Positions 1 through 5,398 of a stretch of 5,398 bases of DNA are shown piece by piece. The notes under the pieces were generated by a model. That model was not told the DNA's origin. It did no database searches and saw only the letters and a program-made list of their open reading frames with translations. A program made the translations under genes and the position numbers. Source of the DNA: Planctomycetota bacterium (GTDB taxonomy: Bacteria; Planctomycetota; Planctomycetia; Isosphaerales; Isosphaeraceae). The stretch spans positions 1-5,398 of the forward strand of contig JAKBCQ010000254.1 of assembly GCA_021807585.1 (NCBI GenBank). Reading direction: 5' to 3'. Every line of letters starts with the position of its first letter. Position 1 is the stretch's first letter.

Positions 1-1
1 G

Positions 2-343
2 TTGGCGATGCGTAATCAAGACTCGTTTATGGCGATTCGCCAGGAGCTGAATCGTTTGCAAGGAGAAAGCCGAGGCGTGTTATTTGAAAAGCTGATCGTC
101 GGCTTTAATGCCGACGAGAGCGCCGATCCGAAAACGCAAACGCATTTGGTCGGTTTGTTGCAAGATCCCGACGTCGGCGTGCGGGAGATGGCGCTCGGCT
201 GGCTGCAGGTGCTGACGCGACGCGACACGCTGGGTTTCAATCCCGACGCGCCCGACGGTCCCGGGCTCGAGGCCTGGAAAGAGGTGCTATCCAAGGGGGA
301 AACGATCCCCAAAGCGCAGACAACGCGCAAGAAGGCTCAATGA
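2..343 (+). CDS. C-terminal part of a HEAT-like planctomycete protein (5' end probably outside window)
   Basis: The frame is open from the first complete codon to a TGA at 341-343, giving 113 residues. A TTG (2-4) and an ATG (8-10) are available, but no upstream sequence is present to show an SD, so I treat this as the tail of a longer protein. The middle (about residues 45-70) reads as a HEAT-like helical pair: THLVGLLQDPDVGVREMALG, then WLQVLTRRD. It continues as LGFNPDAPDGPG, then LEAWKEVL. The order 'helix with VRE.A...L, then a (Y/F)(D/N)P.AP segment, then a W(K/R) helix' resembles a C-terminal module I recall from planctomycete proteins that carry FecR-like or repeat domains upstream. 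That is recollection, not a search result. The tail is basic (TTRKKAQ). There is no signal peptide or membrane segment in the visible part. It converges on the minus-strand gene ending at 549. The function cannot be inferred from this fragment. Confidence 0.7.
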   Translation: MAMRNQDSFMAIRQELNRLQGESRGVLFEKLIVGFNADESADPKTQTHLVGLLQDPDVGVREMALGWLQVLTRRDTLGFNPDAPDGPGLEAWKEVLSKGETIPKAQTTRKKAQ

Positions 344-420
344 TTTTGATTCACCGGATGTGTTGATAGCAAATGGATTGGTCGCGGTGTGATCAAGCGA
401 TATGTTCAAACGAAGGAACG

Positions 421-446
421 GGGGGCGGAAATCGGATTCCGCCTCC
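421..446. terminator. Strong inverted repeat downstream of the first gene
   Basis: Bases 421-430 (GGGGGCGGAA) pair with 437-446 (TTCCGCCTCC) in a 10-bp stem with one G-T wobble and a 6-base loop (431-436). It lies 78 bases after the stop of the 2-343 gene, between convergent genes. No T-run follows it on either strand, so it is not a classical intrinsic terminator. It may stabilise an mRNA 3' end or act in a factor-dependent terminator. Confidence 0.4.
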
Positions 447-477
447 GTTTCGTTCGCCGCGTTTTGCGGATTGCGCG

Positions 478-502
478 GGCCTCGCACGGTGCGAGCGAGG
501 CC
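478..502. terminator. Second inverted repeat between the convergent genes
   Basis: GGCCTCGC at 478-485 pairs perfectly with GCGAGGCC at 495-502, an 8-bp GC-rich stem with a 9-base loop. A competing fold pairs CTCGCA (481-486) with TGCGAG (490-495). On the + strand a run of five Ts follows at about 515-519, some 12 bases past the stem, which is farther than usual for an intrinsic terminator. The position between two converging genes supports a role in termination. Confidence 0.4.
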
Positions 503-525
503 GATCGGCTTGTCATTTTTGATAT

Positions 526-550
526 AAGTCAATGCTCTATTTGACTTTTT
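526..550 (+). terminator. Candidate intrinsic terminator abutting the stop of the minus-strand gene
   Basis: AAGTCAA (526-532) pairs with TTGACTT (541-547), a 7-bp stem with an 8-base loop. The stem runs into a five-T stretch (546-550), so it has the hairpin-plus-U-tract shape for + strand transcripts. The stem is AT-rich and would be weak. The T-run overlaps the TAA stop (549-551) of the minus-strand gene, so the element sits exactly where transcripts from both sides meet. Confidence 0.4.
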
Positions 551-818
551 AAACGCCGACGGGCGTCGCCGCGACCGAAGCGGCGAGGGGTCGGTGCGAC
601 GCGAGGGCGTTTTCGCCGGAATCGATCCTGGTCTCGCGAATCCGCCGCGTGGCGTCGGCGAGCGCCTCGGTCGGCGTGGGCCCCGAACCGAGGCAATCCG
701 TGCCTCCGCGAGCCAGGTGAACCAGATAAGTGATCCCGCGCGCGTCGCGGCACGATGTTTGCCAAACCCGCCATCCGTCTTGGCGAAGGCGGTGCGCCAA
801 AACCTCCCAAACGAACAT
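549..818 (-). CDS. Small uncharacterised protein (89 aa)
   Basis: An ATG at 818-816 is preceded by GGGAGG (complement of 826-831) with a 7-base spacer, a textbook SD that fixes the start. The stop is TAA at 551-549. The protein begins with an amphipathic stretch (MFVWEVLAHRLRQDGW), then strand-like RVWQTSCRD and GITYLVHLARGG. Next comes a glycine-proline turn, GSGPTPTEALADATRRI, that reads as the start of an alpha helix, and then a disordered Ala/Pro-rich tail (residues about 66-89). The pattern 'strand, strand, G.G.T..EAL..A' recalls the small beta-beta-alpha fold of HicB-like antitoxin domains (G.TP.EAL). No toxin partner is adjacent and I do not claim a toxin-antitoxin role. There is no signal peptide, membrane segment or cysteine cluster. 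Two other minus-strand frames cover the same DNA, but they are Arg/Pro-rich and lack an SD. I do not recognise a named family. Confidence 0.75.
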   Translation of the reverse strand: MFVWEVLAHRLRQDGWRVWQTSCRDARGITYLVHLARGGTDCLGSGPTPTEALADATRRIRETRIDSGENALASHRPLAASVAATPVGV

Positions 819-825
819 GGTGCGA

Positions 826-831
826 CCTCCC
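826..831 (-). promoter_or_regulatory. Shine-Dalgarno site of the 89-aa gene
   Basis: The complement reads GGGAGG, 7 bases before the ATG at 818. This site decides between three overlapping minus-strand frames in favour of the 89-residue one. Confidence 0.75.
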
Positions 832-908
832 GTTGCTGTCGTTCAGTGTGTTCAATCAAGATGCAAGATCGATTCGCGGATTCCGGGAGGCTTCTCCCAT
901 TTTCCGCA

Positions 909-973
909 TTGATATTATCGCCACGACCGTCGATCGAAGATTAAAAATTACCTAAATTTTCTAAATAGCCCAA
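909..973. promoter_or_regulatory. AT-rich divergent intergenic island, possible promoter region
   Basis: Between the divergent genes starting at 818 (-) and 1113 (+), the base composition turns sharply AT-rich at about 937-967, in an otherwise GC-rich window. On the minus strand a weak sigma70-like pair is possible: TTGGGC (complement of 968-973), exactly 17 bases, then TAATTT (complement of 945-950). This would give a leader of roughly 120 bases for the 89-aa gene. Each hexamer matches the consensus at only about half its positions. I see no convincing + strand -35/-10 pair for the phosphatase gene. The location and composition are the real evidence; the individual boxes are weak. Confidence 0.3.
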
Positions 974-1009
974 TCATCCCGGTCGTTTGGTTGTATCGTC
1001 GTCTGGGAA

Positions 1010-1020
1010 GGGGGCGTGGG
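1010..1020 (+). repeat. Copy 1 of an 11-bp direct repeat, GGGGGCGTGGG
   Basis: GGGGGCGTGGG occurs here and again at 1081-1091, start-to-start distance 71 bp, both in the leader of the phosphatase gene. This could be a pair of binding sites or a chance G-rich match. Confidence 0.5.
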
Positions 1021-1049
1021 GATGTGGTAATTTCGATGAGGAGCACGAG

Positions 1050-1079
1050 ATGGCGTTCGATCAAAGGCTTGCCTGTTGA
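1050..1079 (+). other. Candidate 9-codon leader ORF
   Basis: ATG at 1050 is preceded by GAGGAG (1038-1043) with a 6-base spacer, as good an SD as those of the full genes. The frame encodes MAFDQRLAC and stops at TGA 1077-1079. It ends 33 bases before the phosphatase start, and a terminator-like hairpin follows (and partly overlaps) it. This arrangement resembles a leader peptide, but the peptide has no run of a regulatory amino acid and a chance SD plus ATG is quite possible. Confidence 0.3.
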
Positions 1080-1098
1080 TGGGGGCGTGGGCCTTTTT
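1063..1098 (+). terminator. Terminator/attenuator-like hairpin before the phosphatase gene
   Basis: AAAGGC (1063-1068) pairs with GCCTTT (1091-1096). The stem extends inward through three G-T wobbles and a C-G pair (1069-1072 with 1087-1090), leaving a 14-base loop. A five-T tract (1094-1098) begins within the 3' arm. The SD of the phosphatase gene begins at 1101, only a few bases downstream. If the hairpin forms, it would end transcription or hide the translation start region. Confidence 0.3.
1081..1091 (+). repeat. Copy 2 of an 11-bp direct repeat, GGGGGCGTGGG
   Basis: Exact copy of 1010-1020. This copy lies in the loop and 3' arm of the hairpin at 1063-1098, about 20 bases upstream of the phosphatase start codon. 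Confidence 0.5.
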
Positions 1099-1112
1099 AT
1101 GGAGGGGTTTTG

Positions 1113-1937
1113 GTGAGTGAAACGTTGTCGGCGTATTTGAGGACGGCTGAGACCGCGGCGGTTGAGGCCGGCGAGATCTTGCTTGCGGCTTACCGGAAGA
1201 TCGGCTCGCGTGAGAAGGGGCCCGGCGATCTCGTGACCGACGCCGATTTCGCGAGCCAGCGGAGGATCGCCGAGATTCTCTTGGGGGCGTTTCCCGAACA
1301 CGGGTTTTTGGGGGAGGAAGAGGGCTCCAAGGGCGAGAAATCGAGCGGTTACCGCTGGGTGGTGGATCCGCTTGATGGGACGATCAATTTCGCGCACGGG
1401 GTTGAGCCGTGGAGCGTATCGATCGCACTTGAGCGCGACGACGAACTCATTGTCGGAGTGGTTTATGTTCCATTATCCAAAACGATGTATTCGGCGGCGG
1501 CGGGTCAAGGCGCGACCGAGAACGGTTTGCCGATGCGAGCGAGCCGAGTGGGAGGGCTCGCGGGTTCGTTGATCGCCGCGGGGATGCCGACGAATTTCGC
1601 CGCCGATTCGGATCGACAGTTGTCAATTATGAAGCGGCTTTCGACGGGGACGCACTCGGTGCGCCGAATGGGATCGTCGGCGTGGAATTTGGCGAGGCTT
1701 GCCGCCGGGGGATTCGAGGTCTGTTATGCAACTTCCGTACACTGGTGGGATGTGGCCGCGGGGGTGTTGCTTGTTCGTGAAGCGGGGGGTTTGGTGACGA
1801 ATCTGGCGGGGGCGGCGTTTGATCGCGATCGTCCCGAGTTATTGGCGACGAACGGGATCGTTCACGGTGAGGTTTTGGCGGCGATCGTTGAAGCTTGGCC
1901 CCGAATTGGCCGAGTCGATCGCGACGTGGTAAAATGA
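1113..1937 (+). CDS. Inositol monophosphatase-family phosphatase
   Basis: This is a 274-residue Mg2+-dependent phosphomonoesterase of the IMPase superfamily (inositol-phosphate phosphatase/SuhB, HisN-type histidinol-phosphatase and relatives), presumably cytoplasmic. Both family signatures are present. Motif A is W82-VVDPLDGT-INFAHG, whose metal-binding aspartates are D85 and D88, preceded by the glutamate loop GEEEG (67-71). Motif B is WWDVAAGVLLVREAGG, with the third metal-binding aspartate at D213. The N-terminal VTDAD (41-45) is also typical. The length is normal for the family and no catalytic residue is missing. I chose GTG at 1113 because GGAGG (1101-1105) lies 7 bases upstream; TTG at 1110 would add one residue and leave only 4. 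The stop is TGA 1935-1937. The substrate is undecided: residues before motif B (CYATSVHW) differ from the usual Y-F-E..L.PWD pattern of inositol phosphatases, so HisN-like or other sugar-phosphate activity is possible. The next gene is co-directional, 147 bp on. There is no signal peptide. Confidence 0.95.
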   Translation: MSETLSAYLRTAETAAVEAGEILLAAYRKIGSREKGPGDLVTDADFASQRRIAEILLGAFPEHGFLGEEEGSKGEKSSGYRWVVDPLDGTINFAHGVEPWSVSIALERDDELIVGVVYVPLSKTMYSAAAGQGATENGLPMRASRVGGLAGSLIAAGMPTNFAADSDRQLSIMKRLSTGTHSVRRMGSSAWNLARLAAGGFEVCYATSVHWWDVAAGVLLVREAGGLVTNLAGAAFDRDRPELLATNGIVHGEVLAAIVEAWPRIGRVDRDVVK

Positions 1938-1978
1938 AGTGATTTCGCGGATCACGCCGATTCGCGAATGAGGCGGGG

Positions 1979-2019
1979 AATCGCGGTCGATTGGATTTCC
2001 AACCGATTCGATCGCGATT
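1979..2019. other. Imperfect hairpin in the spacer before the giant gene
   Basis: AATCGCG (1979-1985) pairs with CGCGATT (2013-2019), and inside it TTGG (1991-1994) pairs with CCAA (1999-2002) around a 4-base loop, with unpaired bases between the two stems. A five-T stretch lies at about 2031-2035. It may be a weak terminator for the phosphatase transcript or leader structure for the next gene. The rest of the 147-bp spacer shows no gene and no clear promoter. Confidence 0.25.
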
Positions 2020-2071
2020 TCGAGCGGTCGCTTTTTCGTCCTCGCGGGCGGAAGATTCGCTCGGTGTGATC

Positions 2072-2075
2072 GAGG
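2072..2075 (+). promoter_or_regulatory. Shine-Dalgarno site supporting the TTG start of the giant gene
   Basis: GAGG sits 9 bases before TTG 2085. The frame has a TGA at 2067-2069, so the start must lie at or after 2070. TTG 2085 is the first start-type codon in the frame and the only one that keeps the basic n-region of the signal peptide. Confidence 0.5.
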
Positions 2076-2084
2076 TTCACGAGC

Positions 2085-5000
2085 TTGCATCTTCGTCGAT
2101 ATTTGATTGTTTTGATCGCATCGTTGTGGATCGCTCCGAGCGTTCGCTCGCGCGGGGTCGAAGCCGGCGTCGAGCCTCCCGCGGCCGAGGCGAAGAAACG
2201 CGCCGAGGCGGCGACACCGATCGTCGACGAACCCGCTCCGCGGATCGAACCCGTTCCCCCGCCTCCCGTCTACCTGTTCCTCGAAGGCGGCAAATTCGAG
2301 GCGATCTGGAACAAACTTCAGGGTCCCGATTTCGTCATTCTTAAAGGTTCTGAATATCAGAATCTTTTGAATCAATTATTGAAGCCCAAACCGATCGAGG
2401 ACGCTCCCGACGCGATTGTGGAATCGGTTGATGTTCGAGGGACGATTCGGGGGGATCAGGCCGAATTGACGATTGATTACGGCGTACGGGTCGAATCGAC
2501 GAGTCCGGTGTGGGCGGCGATCGGGCTTGACGACCGTACGATTACGGACGCGACCGAGGGGGATCGTGATTTGCCGTTGCGCAATCAACCGGCGCGCGCG
2601 GCGAGCGCGACGACGACGGTCGAAGGCGGGGCGGCTCGGGCGCTCAAATCGACGGGTTGGTTGGTTCGGTTGAGTGGAAAAGGGGAGCATCGCGCACGGG
2701 TGAGGCTGCTTGCGACGATCAAGCCGACCGCCGACGGAGATCGGCTTGAACTGGCGATTCCAGAAGCTGCGACGACGCGGGTTTCGTTGATCGTTCCGGG
2801 GAAGGTGGCTGAGGCGACCGCGGGGACGCGTGAGATCGCGAGCGTGCCGATCAATCAAGGCGGATCGACGCGATTATCGGCTTCGCTGACTCCGCGTTCG
2901 AGGATTGAGCTGACATGGCGGGTCGAGGCCGATTCGGTGGCGCCGCTTTCTCCCTTACTTTTTGTGGAAGGGAAGATTGAGGTGGAGATGGACACGCAAT
3001 CGCTTCGGGCGAAAAGCGATTGGGTGATTCGATCCGAGCGGGGAGCGGCGCGGGTGCTTGAGATCGGCGTCGATTCCGCCGACGAATTGATGTCGATCCT
3101 GCTCGACGATCAGCCGATTCCGACCGAAGGAAAGCGGTCGACCGACGGAACGAAGGTATTGATACCACTTTCGGAACCGATTCGTCCCGGTTCGCCGCGA
3201 AGGCTTCAATTGACCGTGCGTCGAAGTAAACCTGCGGATTCGGCGAATGAAGGTGCGTTTCGCGTGGCGTTCCACGGCTTTCCGTTCGCATCGGCGATCG
3301 CTCAATCGGGGACGGTCGCGTTCGTTCCGCGGGGAGATCATTGGATTACGGCTTCGTCGGGGCACGGAGCTCGGCGGATCGATCCCAGGCTCGACGCGGC
3401 GGGCGACGCGGGGGATTCACCCTCGACCCGCGTGTCGTTCCGGTTTACCGATCAACCTTTTGAGATCAAGCTACGTGTGGATCCTGCCGCGCCCTGGATT
3501 CGAGCGGAGGCGCGGAGCGCGATTGAAGTCGAGGCGGCATCGGCGCGGGTGGAGACTTGGGTGAATTATCAGATCACGCGGGGACGCGTGTTCGAGGCGC
3601 GGATCGGTCTGCCTCGGGGTCTTGATCTGGAAACGATCGGCCCCGACGAAGTGGTGGAGCAATCGCAGTGGTATCCGGAAACGGCGGGGGCTTCGCCTCC
3701 CGATTTGAATCTGACTCCACGGGTTTTGGTGATCCGGCCGACCGCTGCGGCGCGAGCTCGGGGAACGTTTCGGATTCATCTGATCGGACGTCAGAAGCGT
3801 CTTTCGGAAGGTGAAGCGGTTGCGATGTTCACGCCGCGCGACGTCGCTTCGGCTGGGGGGCGAATCGTCGTGTTTTCGCGATCTCCGAGCGTATCGATCG
3901 AACTGGGAGCGGGACGCGGAGACGAAAAGACGGGAGAGTTTCGCGCCTCTCCCGCCGAGCTCCGAACCGATTGGAACGTCTCGGATTTCGAGCGGTTTCC
4001 ACTTTCGGGTCGACGCGGCGTGATGTGGCTGGGGTATGAGGGAACGCCGTCGTTTCTGCCGCTTCAGACGACGATTAAGCCTCGATCGATTCATCATGAA
4101 ACGATTATTAAGGCCGTGGTTGATCGCCGGCACGTCGATATTCGCCAGGAGACGACGTGTCAGGTGAATCACGGGGCGTTAACACATTTGGATATCGCGA
4201 TTCCGCCGGCGATCGAGGGTTTATGGGACGTCGACGGTGTCGACGTATCGGAGCGCGTGCCGATTCGTTTCGAGGAGAACGGATCGCATCGGTTTCGGCT
4301 TACGCTTTCACACGATACGACCGATTCGATTCGGCTTCGTTTTCGGATTCGGTCGGCGCTCGATCCGCCGCTCGGGTCGACGGCTCGGCGGATTGAAATC
4401 CCCTGGATTCGCGTATTCGAGGGGTCGTCTTCGCCTCCGAAGCTCGAGATTTCGGCCGATCCCGGTGTTGAACTGACGGCGGACGGATCGGCGTGGCGGA
4501 GGTCGGCGGGAGACGAATCGAGTTCGACGGCCTTGACCGACGACGGCGCCCCTCCGTTTCGACTGGCGCTTTTGGGGGCGTCGATCGACCCGCCGTCGGC
4601 GACGATCATCGCCGCGGCGAATTCGCTTTATCCGTTGCCGCGGGTCGTCGTATCGCGATTATGGGTGAACATGATATTAACGCTTGATAATGAATTGACG
4701 GGGACCGCGTGGTATCGTGTCGAGACGCACGACTCGGCGCTTTCGATCGAACTGCCTCGGGGAGGGACTTGCGAGCGGGGGTGGGTCGGGGGCCGGCCGA
4801 TCACGTCGATCGAGCGTCTCTCGGGCGGCGCGACCGAGCCGCCGCGATTTCGCCTTGCGGTTCCTTCGAATGCCGCGACGGCGCCGGTTCTTGTCGGCTT
4901 CGATTTCCGCATCCCGGCGCGATCGGCCGGAAGTTCCTGGCGAGCGCCCAGGTTGCTTGACGACGGAGTGGTGCAGCATACGTATTGGACGATTCGCATT

Positions 5001-5398
5001 CCTCGAGGACGGCGATTGATCGGTACTCCCGCGGGCTGGACCGACGAGAATCACCAAATCTGGCGGATGTTCGGCTTCGTAAGAGTCCCTCTCCGCGACG
5101 ACGCCGAGCTTTCGGAGTGGGCGGCGGGATCGACTTCGAGAATAAAATCAGATTATATGTTCGACCCTAATTATCGATCGGGTCATCAAGCTTATGTGTT
5201 TAGTCGCTTCGGGGCGCCGGTTCCGTTTGAGCCGACGATTGCGCGACACTGGCTTTTGGTTTTGGGGTGTTCGGGGACGACTTTATTCGCGGGGATTCTG
5301 CTTTTGGCTTTACGTCCGCCGTCGAGGTACATGATCCGGGGGACAGTCGTCGTCGCGTTCTTGTTTTCGCTTTTGGTCGATCCCGACATTGCGATCGC
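2085..5398 (+). CDS. Giant secreted repeat protein with C-terminal membrane helices (3' truncated)
   Basis: An uninterrupted frame of 1104 codons runs from TTG 2085 past the window end without a stop. Residues 1-22 form a signal peptide: basic MHLRR, hydrophobic YLIVLIASLWIA, then PSVRS, with likely cleavage near residue 22. Residues 28-61 are a Glu/Ala/Pro linker ending in PVPPPP. Residues 62-100 (VYLFLEGGKFEAIWNKL onward) look helical. From about 112 to 1050 the sequence is alternating beta-type segments with short turns, arranged as five degenerate units (see the repeat entry). The mature region is Arg- and Asp/Glu-rich with very few cysteines. Two hydrophobic helices end the visible part: about 1056-1076 (WLLVLGCSGTT onward) and about 1085-1098 (GTVVVAFLFSLLV), separated by the basic loop RPPSRYMIR. 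The predicted topology is an extracytoplasmic body anchored at the C-terminus. No enzyme motif, metal site or known adhesin signature was seen. Codon use matches the phosphatase gene, giving no hint of transfer. The family is not recognised; a structural or cell-surface role is a guess only. Confidence 0.88.
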   Translation, partial: MHLRRYLIVLIASLWIAPSVRSRGVEAGVEPPAAEAKKRAEAATPIVDEPAPRIEPVPPPPVYLFLEGGKFEAIWNKLQGPDFVILKGSEYQNLLNQLLKPKPIEDAPDAIVESVDVRGTIRGDQAELTIDYGVRVESTSPVWAAIGLDDRTITDATEGDRDLPLRNQPARAASATTTVEGGAARALKSTGWLVRLSGKGEHRARVRLLATIKPTADGDRLELAIPEAATTRVSLIVPGKVAEATAGTREIASVPINQGGSTRLSASLTPRSRIELTWRVEADSVAPLSPLLFVEGKIEVEMDTQSLRAKSDWVIRSERGAARVLEIGVDSADELMSILLDDQPIPTEGKRSTDGTKVLIPLSEPIRPGSPRRLQLTVRRSKPADSANEGAFRVAFHGFPFASAIAQSGTVAFVPRGDHWITASSGHGARRIDPRLDAAGDAGDSPSTRVSFRFTDQPFEIKLRVDPAAPWIRAEARSAIEVEAASARVETWVNYQITRGRVFEARIGLPRGLDLETIGPDEVVEQSQWYPETAGASPPDLNLTPRVLVIRPTAAARARGTFRIHLIGRQKRLSEGEAVAMFTPRDVASAGGRIVVFSRSPSVSIELGAGRGDEKTGEFRASPAELRTDWNVSDFERFPLSGRRGVMWLGYEGTPSFLPLQTTIKPRSIHHETIIKAVVDRRHVDIRQETTCQVNHGALTHLDIAIPPAIEGLWDVDGVDVSERVPIRFEENGSHRFRLTLSHDTTDSIRLRFRIRSALDPPLGSTARRIEIPWIRVFEGSSSPPKLEISADPGVELTADGSAWRRSAGDESSSTALTDDGAPPFRLALLGASIDPPSATIIAAANSLYPLPRVVVSRLWVNMILTLDNELTGTAWYRVETHDSALSIELPRGGTCERGWVGGRPITSIERLSGGATEPPRFRLAVPSNAATAPVLVGFDFRIPARSAGSSWRAPRLLDDGVVQHTYWTIRIPRGRRLIGTPAGWTDENHQIWRMFGFVRVPLRDDAELSEWAAGSTSRIKSDYMFDPNYRSGHQAYVFSRFGAPVPFEPTIARHWLLVLGCSGTTLFAGILLLALRPPSRYMIRGTVVVAFLFSLLVDPDIAI
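2418..5249 (+). repeat. Five degenerate tandem protein repeats of about 176-208 residues
   Basis: By eye, five similar blocks begin at residues about 112, 294, 470, 666 and 848 (bases 2418, 2964, 3492, 4080, 4626), a spacing of 182, 176, 196 and 182 residues. The last block runs 208 residues to the first membrane helix. Each opens with an alternating beta run of about 25 residues, then a G/A turn, then a short strand near a proline or acidic turn (LEIGVDSADE, ARIGLPRGLD, LDIAIPPAIE, LSIELPRGGT), then a segment ending near V..G..V or a similar turn (ILLDDQPIPT, LWDVDGVDVS, GWVGGRPITS). A more variable strand-rich half follows. Unit 1 (VDVRGTIRGDQAELTIDYG) fits less well. Identity is low, so duplication is old and the alignment is a judgement by eye. 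Confidence 0.45.

Noticed and set aside
885..898. Small perfect hairpin GGGAG-GCTT-CTCCC upstream of the 89-aa gene
   Set aside because: A 5-bp stem is common by chance in GC-rich DNA, and nothing about its position makes it a clear regulatory element.
594..944. A + strand frame of 116 residues across the small minus-strand gene
   Set aside because: It lies opposite the 89-aa gene, which has the better start site and protein-like composition; this frame is its antisense shadow.
948..1397. A 149-residue minus-strand open frame overlapping the phosphatase start
   Set aside because: It overlaps the well-supported phosphatase gene and the intergenic region, and its composition is that of a shadow frame.
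1991..2344. A + strand frame overlapping the signal-peptide region, considered as the true gene or a frameshifted N-terminus
   Set aside because: The zero-offset frame from TTG 2085 gives a proper signal peptide and continues for over 1100 codons, so no frameshift is needed.
1839..2375. A minus-strand frame spanning the phosphatase end and the start of the giant gene
   Set aside because: It covers two + strand coding ends and the spacer and is Arg-rich with no recognisable motif.
3294..3301. GCGATCGC octamer as a sign of cyanobacterial HIP1 DNA
   Set aside because: I noted only two copies in the window, and the protein content does not suggest cyanobacteria; it is treated as part of the CGATCG excess.
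3471..4172. A 233-residue minus-strand open frame opposite the giant gene
   Set aside because: It is Arg/Pro/Ser-rich shadow coding created by GC-rich codons of the real frame, with no convincing SD seen and no domain pattern.
4157..4396. Short + strand frames inside the giant gene (also 4237-4476 and 4709-4960)
   Set aside because: They are alternative-frame shadows, Arg/Ser-rich and without an independent SD.

Overview
The window looks like a piece of a GC-rich planctomycete chromosome. This rests on three things. The truncated first protein has a C-terminal module I associate with Planctomycetota. The small minus-strand gene has the feel of a small planctomycete hypothetical protein. A very large secreted, membrane-anchored protein of no recognisable family fills the right-hand 60%. 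Non-ATG starts (GTG and TTG) with short Shine-Dalgarno (SD) sequences fit too. The phylum is an inference from style, not from a marker gene.

Layout: (1) 2-343 (+), the C-terminal end of a protein that probably starts outside the window, with a helical, HEAT-like ending. (2) 344-548, an intergenic stretch between two convergent genes, holding three inverted repeats that could end transcription. (3) 549-818 (-), a small 89-residue protein with a clean SD. (4) 819-1112, a divergent intergenic region with an AT-rich island, a possible 9-codon leader ORF, a terminator-like hairpin and an 11-bp direct repeat just before the next gene. (5) 1113-1937 (+), a complete inositol monophosphatase-family phosphatase, the only gene here with a firm biochemical identity. 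(6) 1938-2084, a short spacer with an imperfect hairpin. (7) 2085-5398 (+), an open frame of 1104 codons running off the right edge: TTG start, signal peptide, Pro/Glu-rich linker, roughly 950 residues of predicted extracytoplasmic beta-rich sequence and two C-terminal hydrophobic helices.

The most interesting part is the large protein. Read by eye, it appears to be built of five degenerate tandem units of about 176-208 residues, a repeat family I do not recognise. The second unusual signal is a strong excess of the palindrome CGATCG (and of GATC) across the window, in more than one codon phase and in intergenic DNA. Nothing indicates that the four genes form one pathway: the first pair converge, the middle pair diverge, and only the phosphatase and the giant protein are co-directional, 147 bp apart. 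No mobile element, tRNA, rRNA or CRISPR array is visible.
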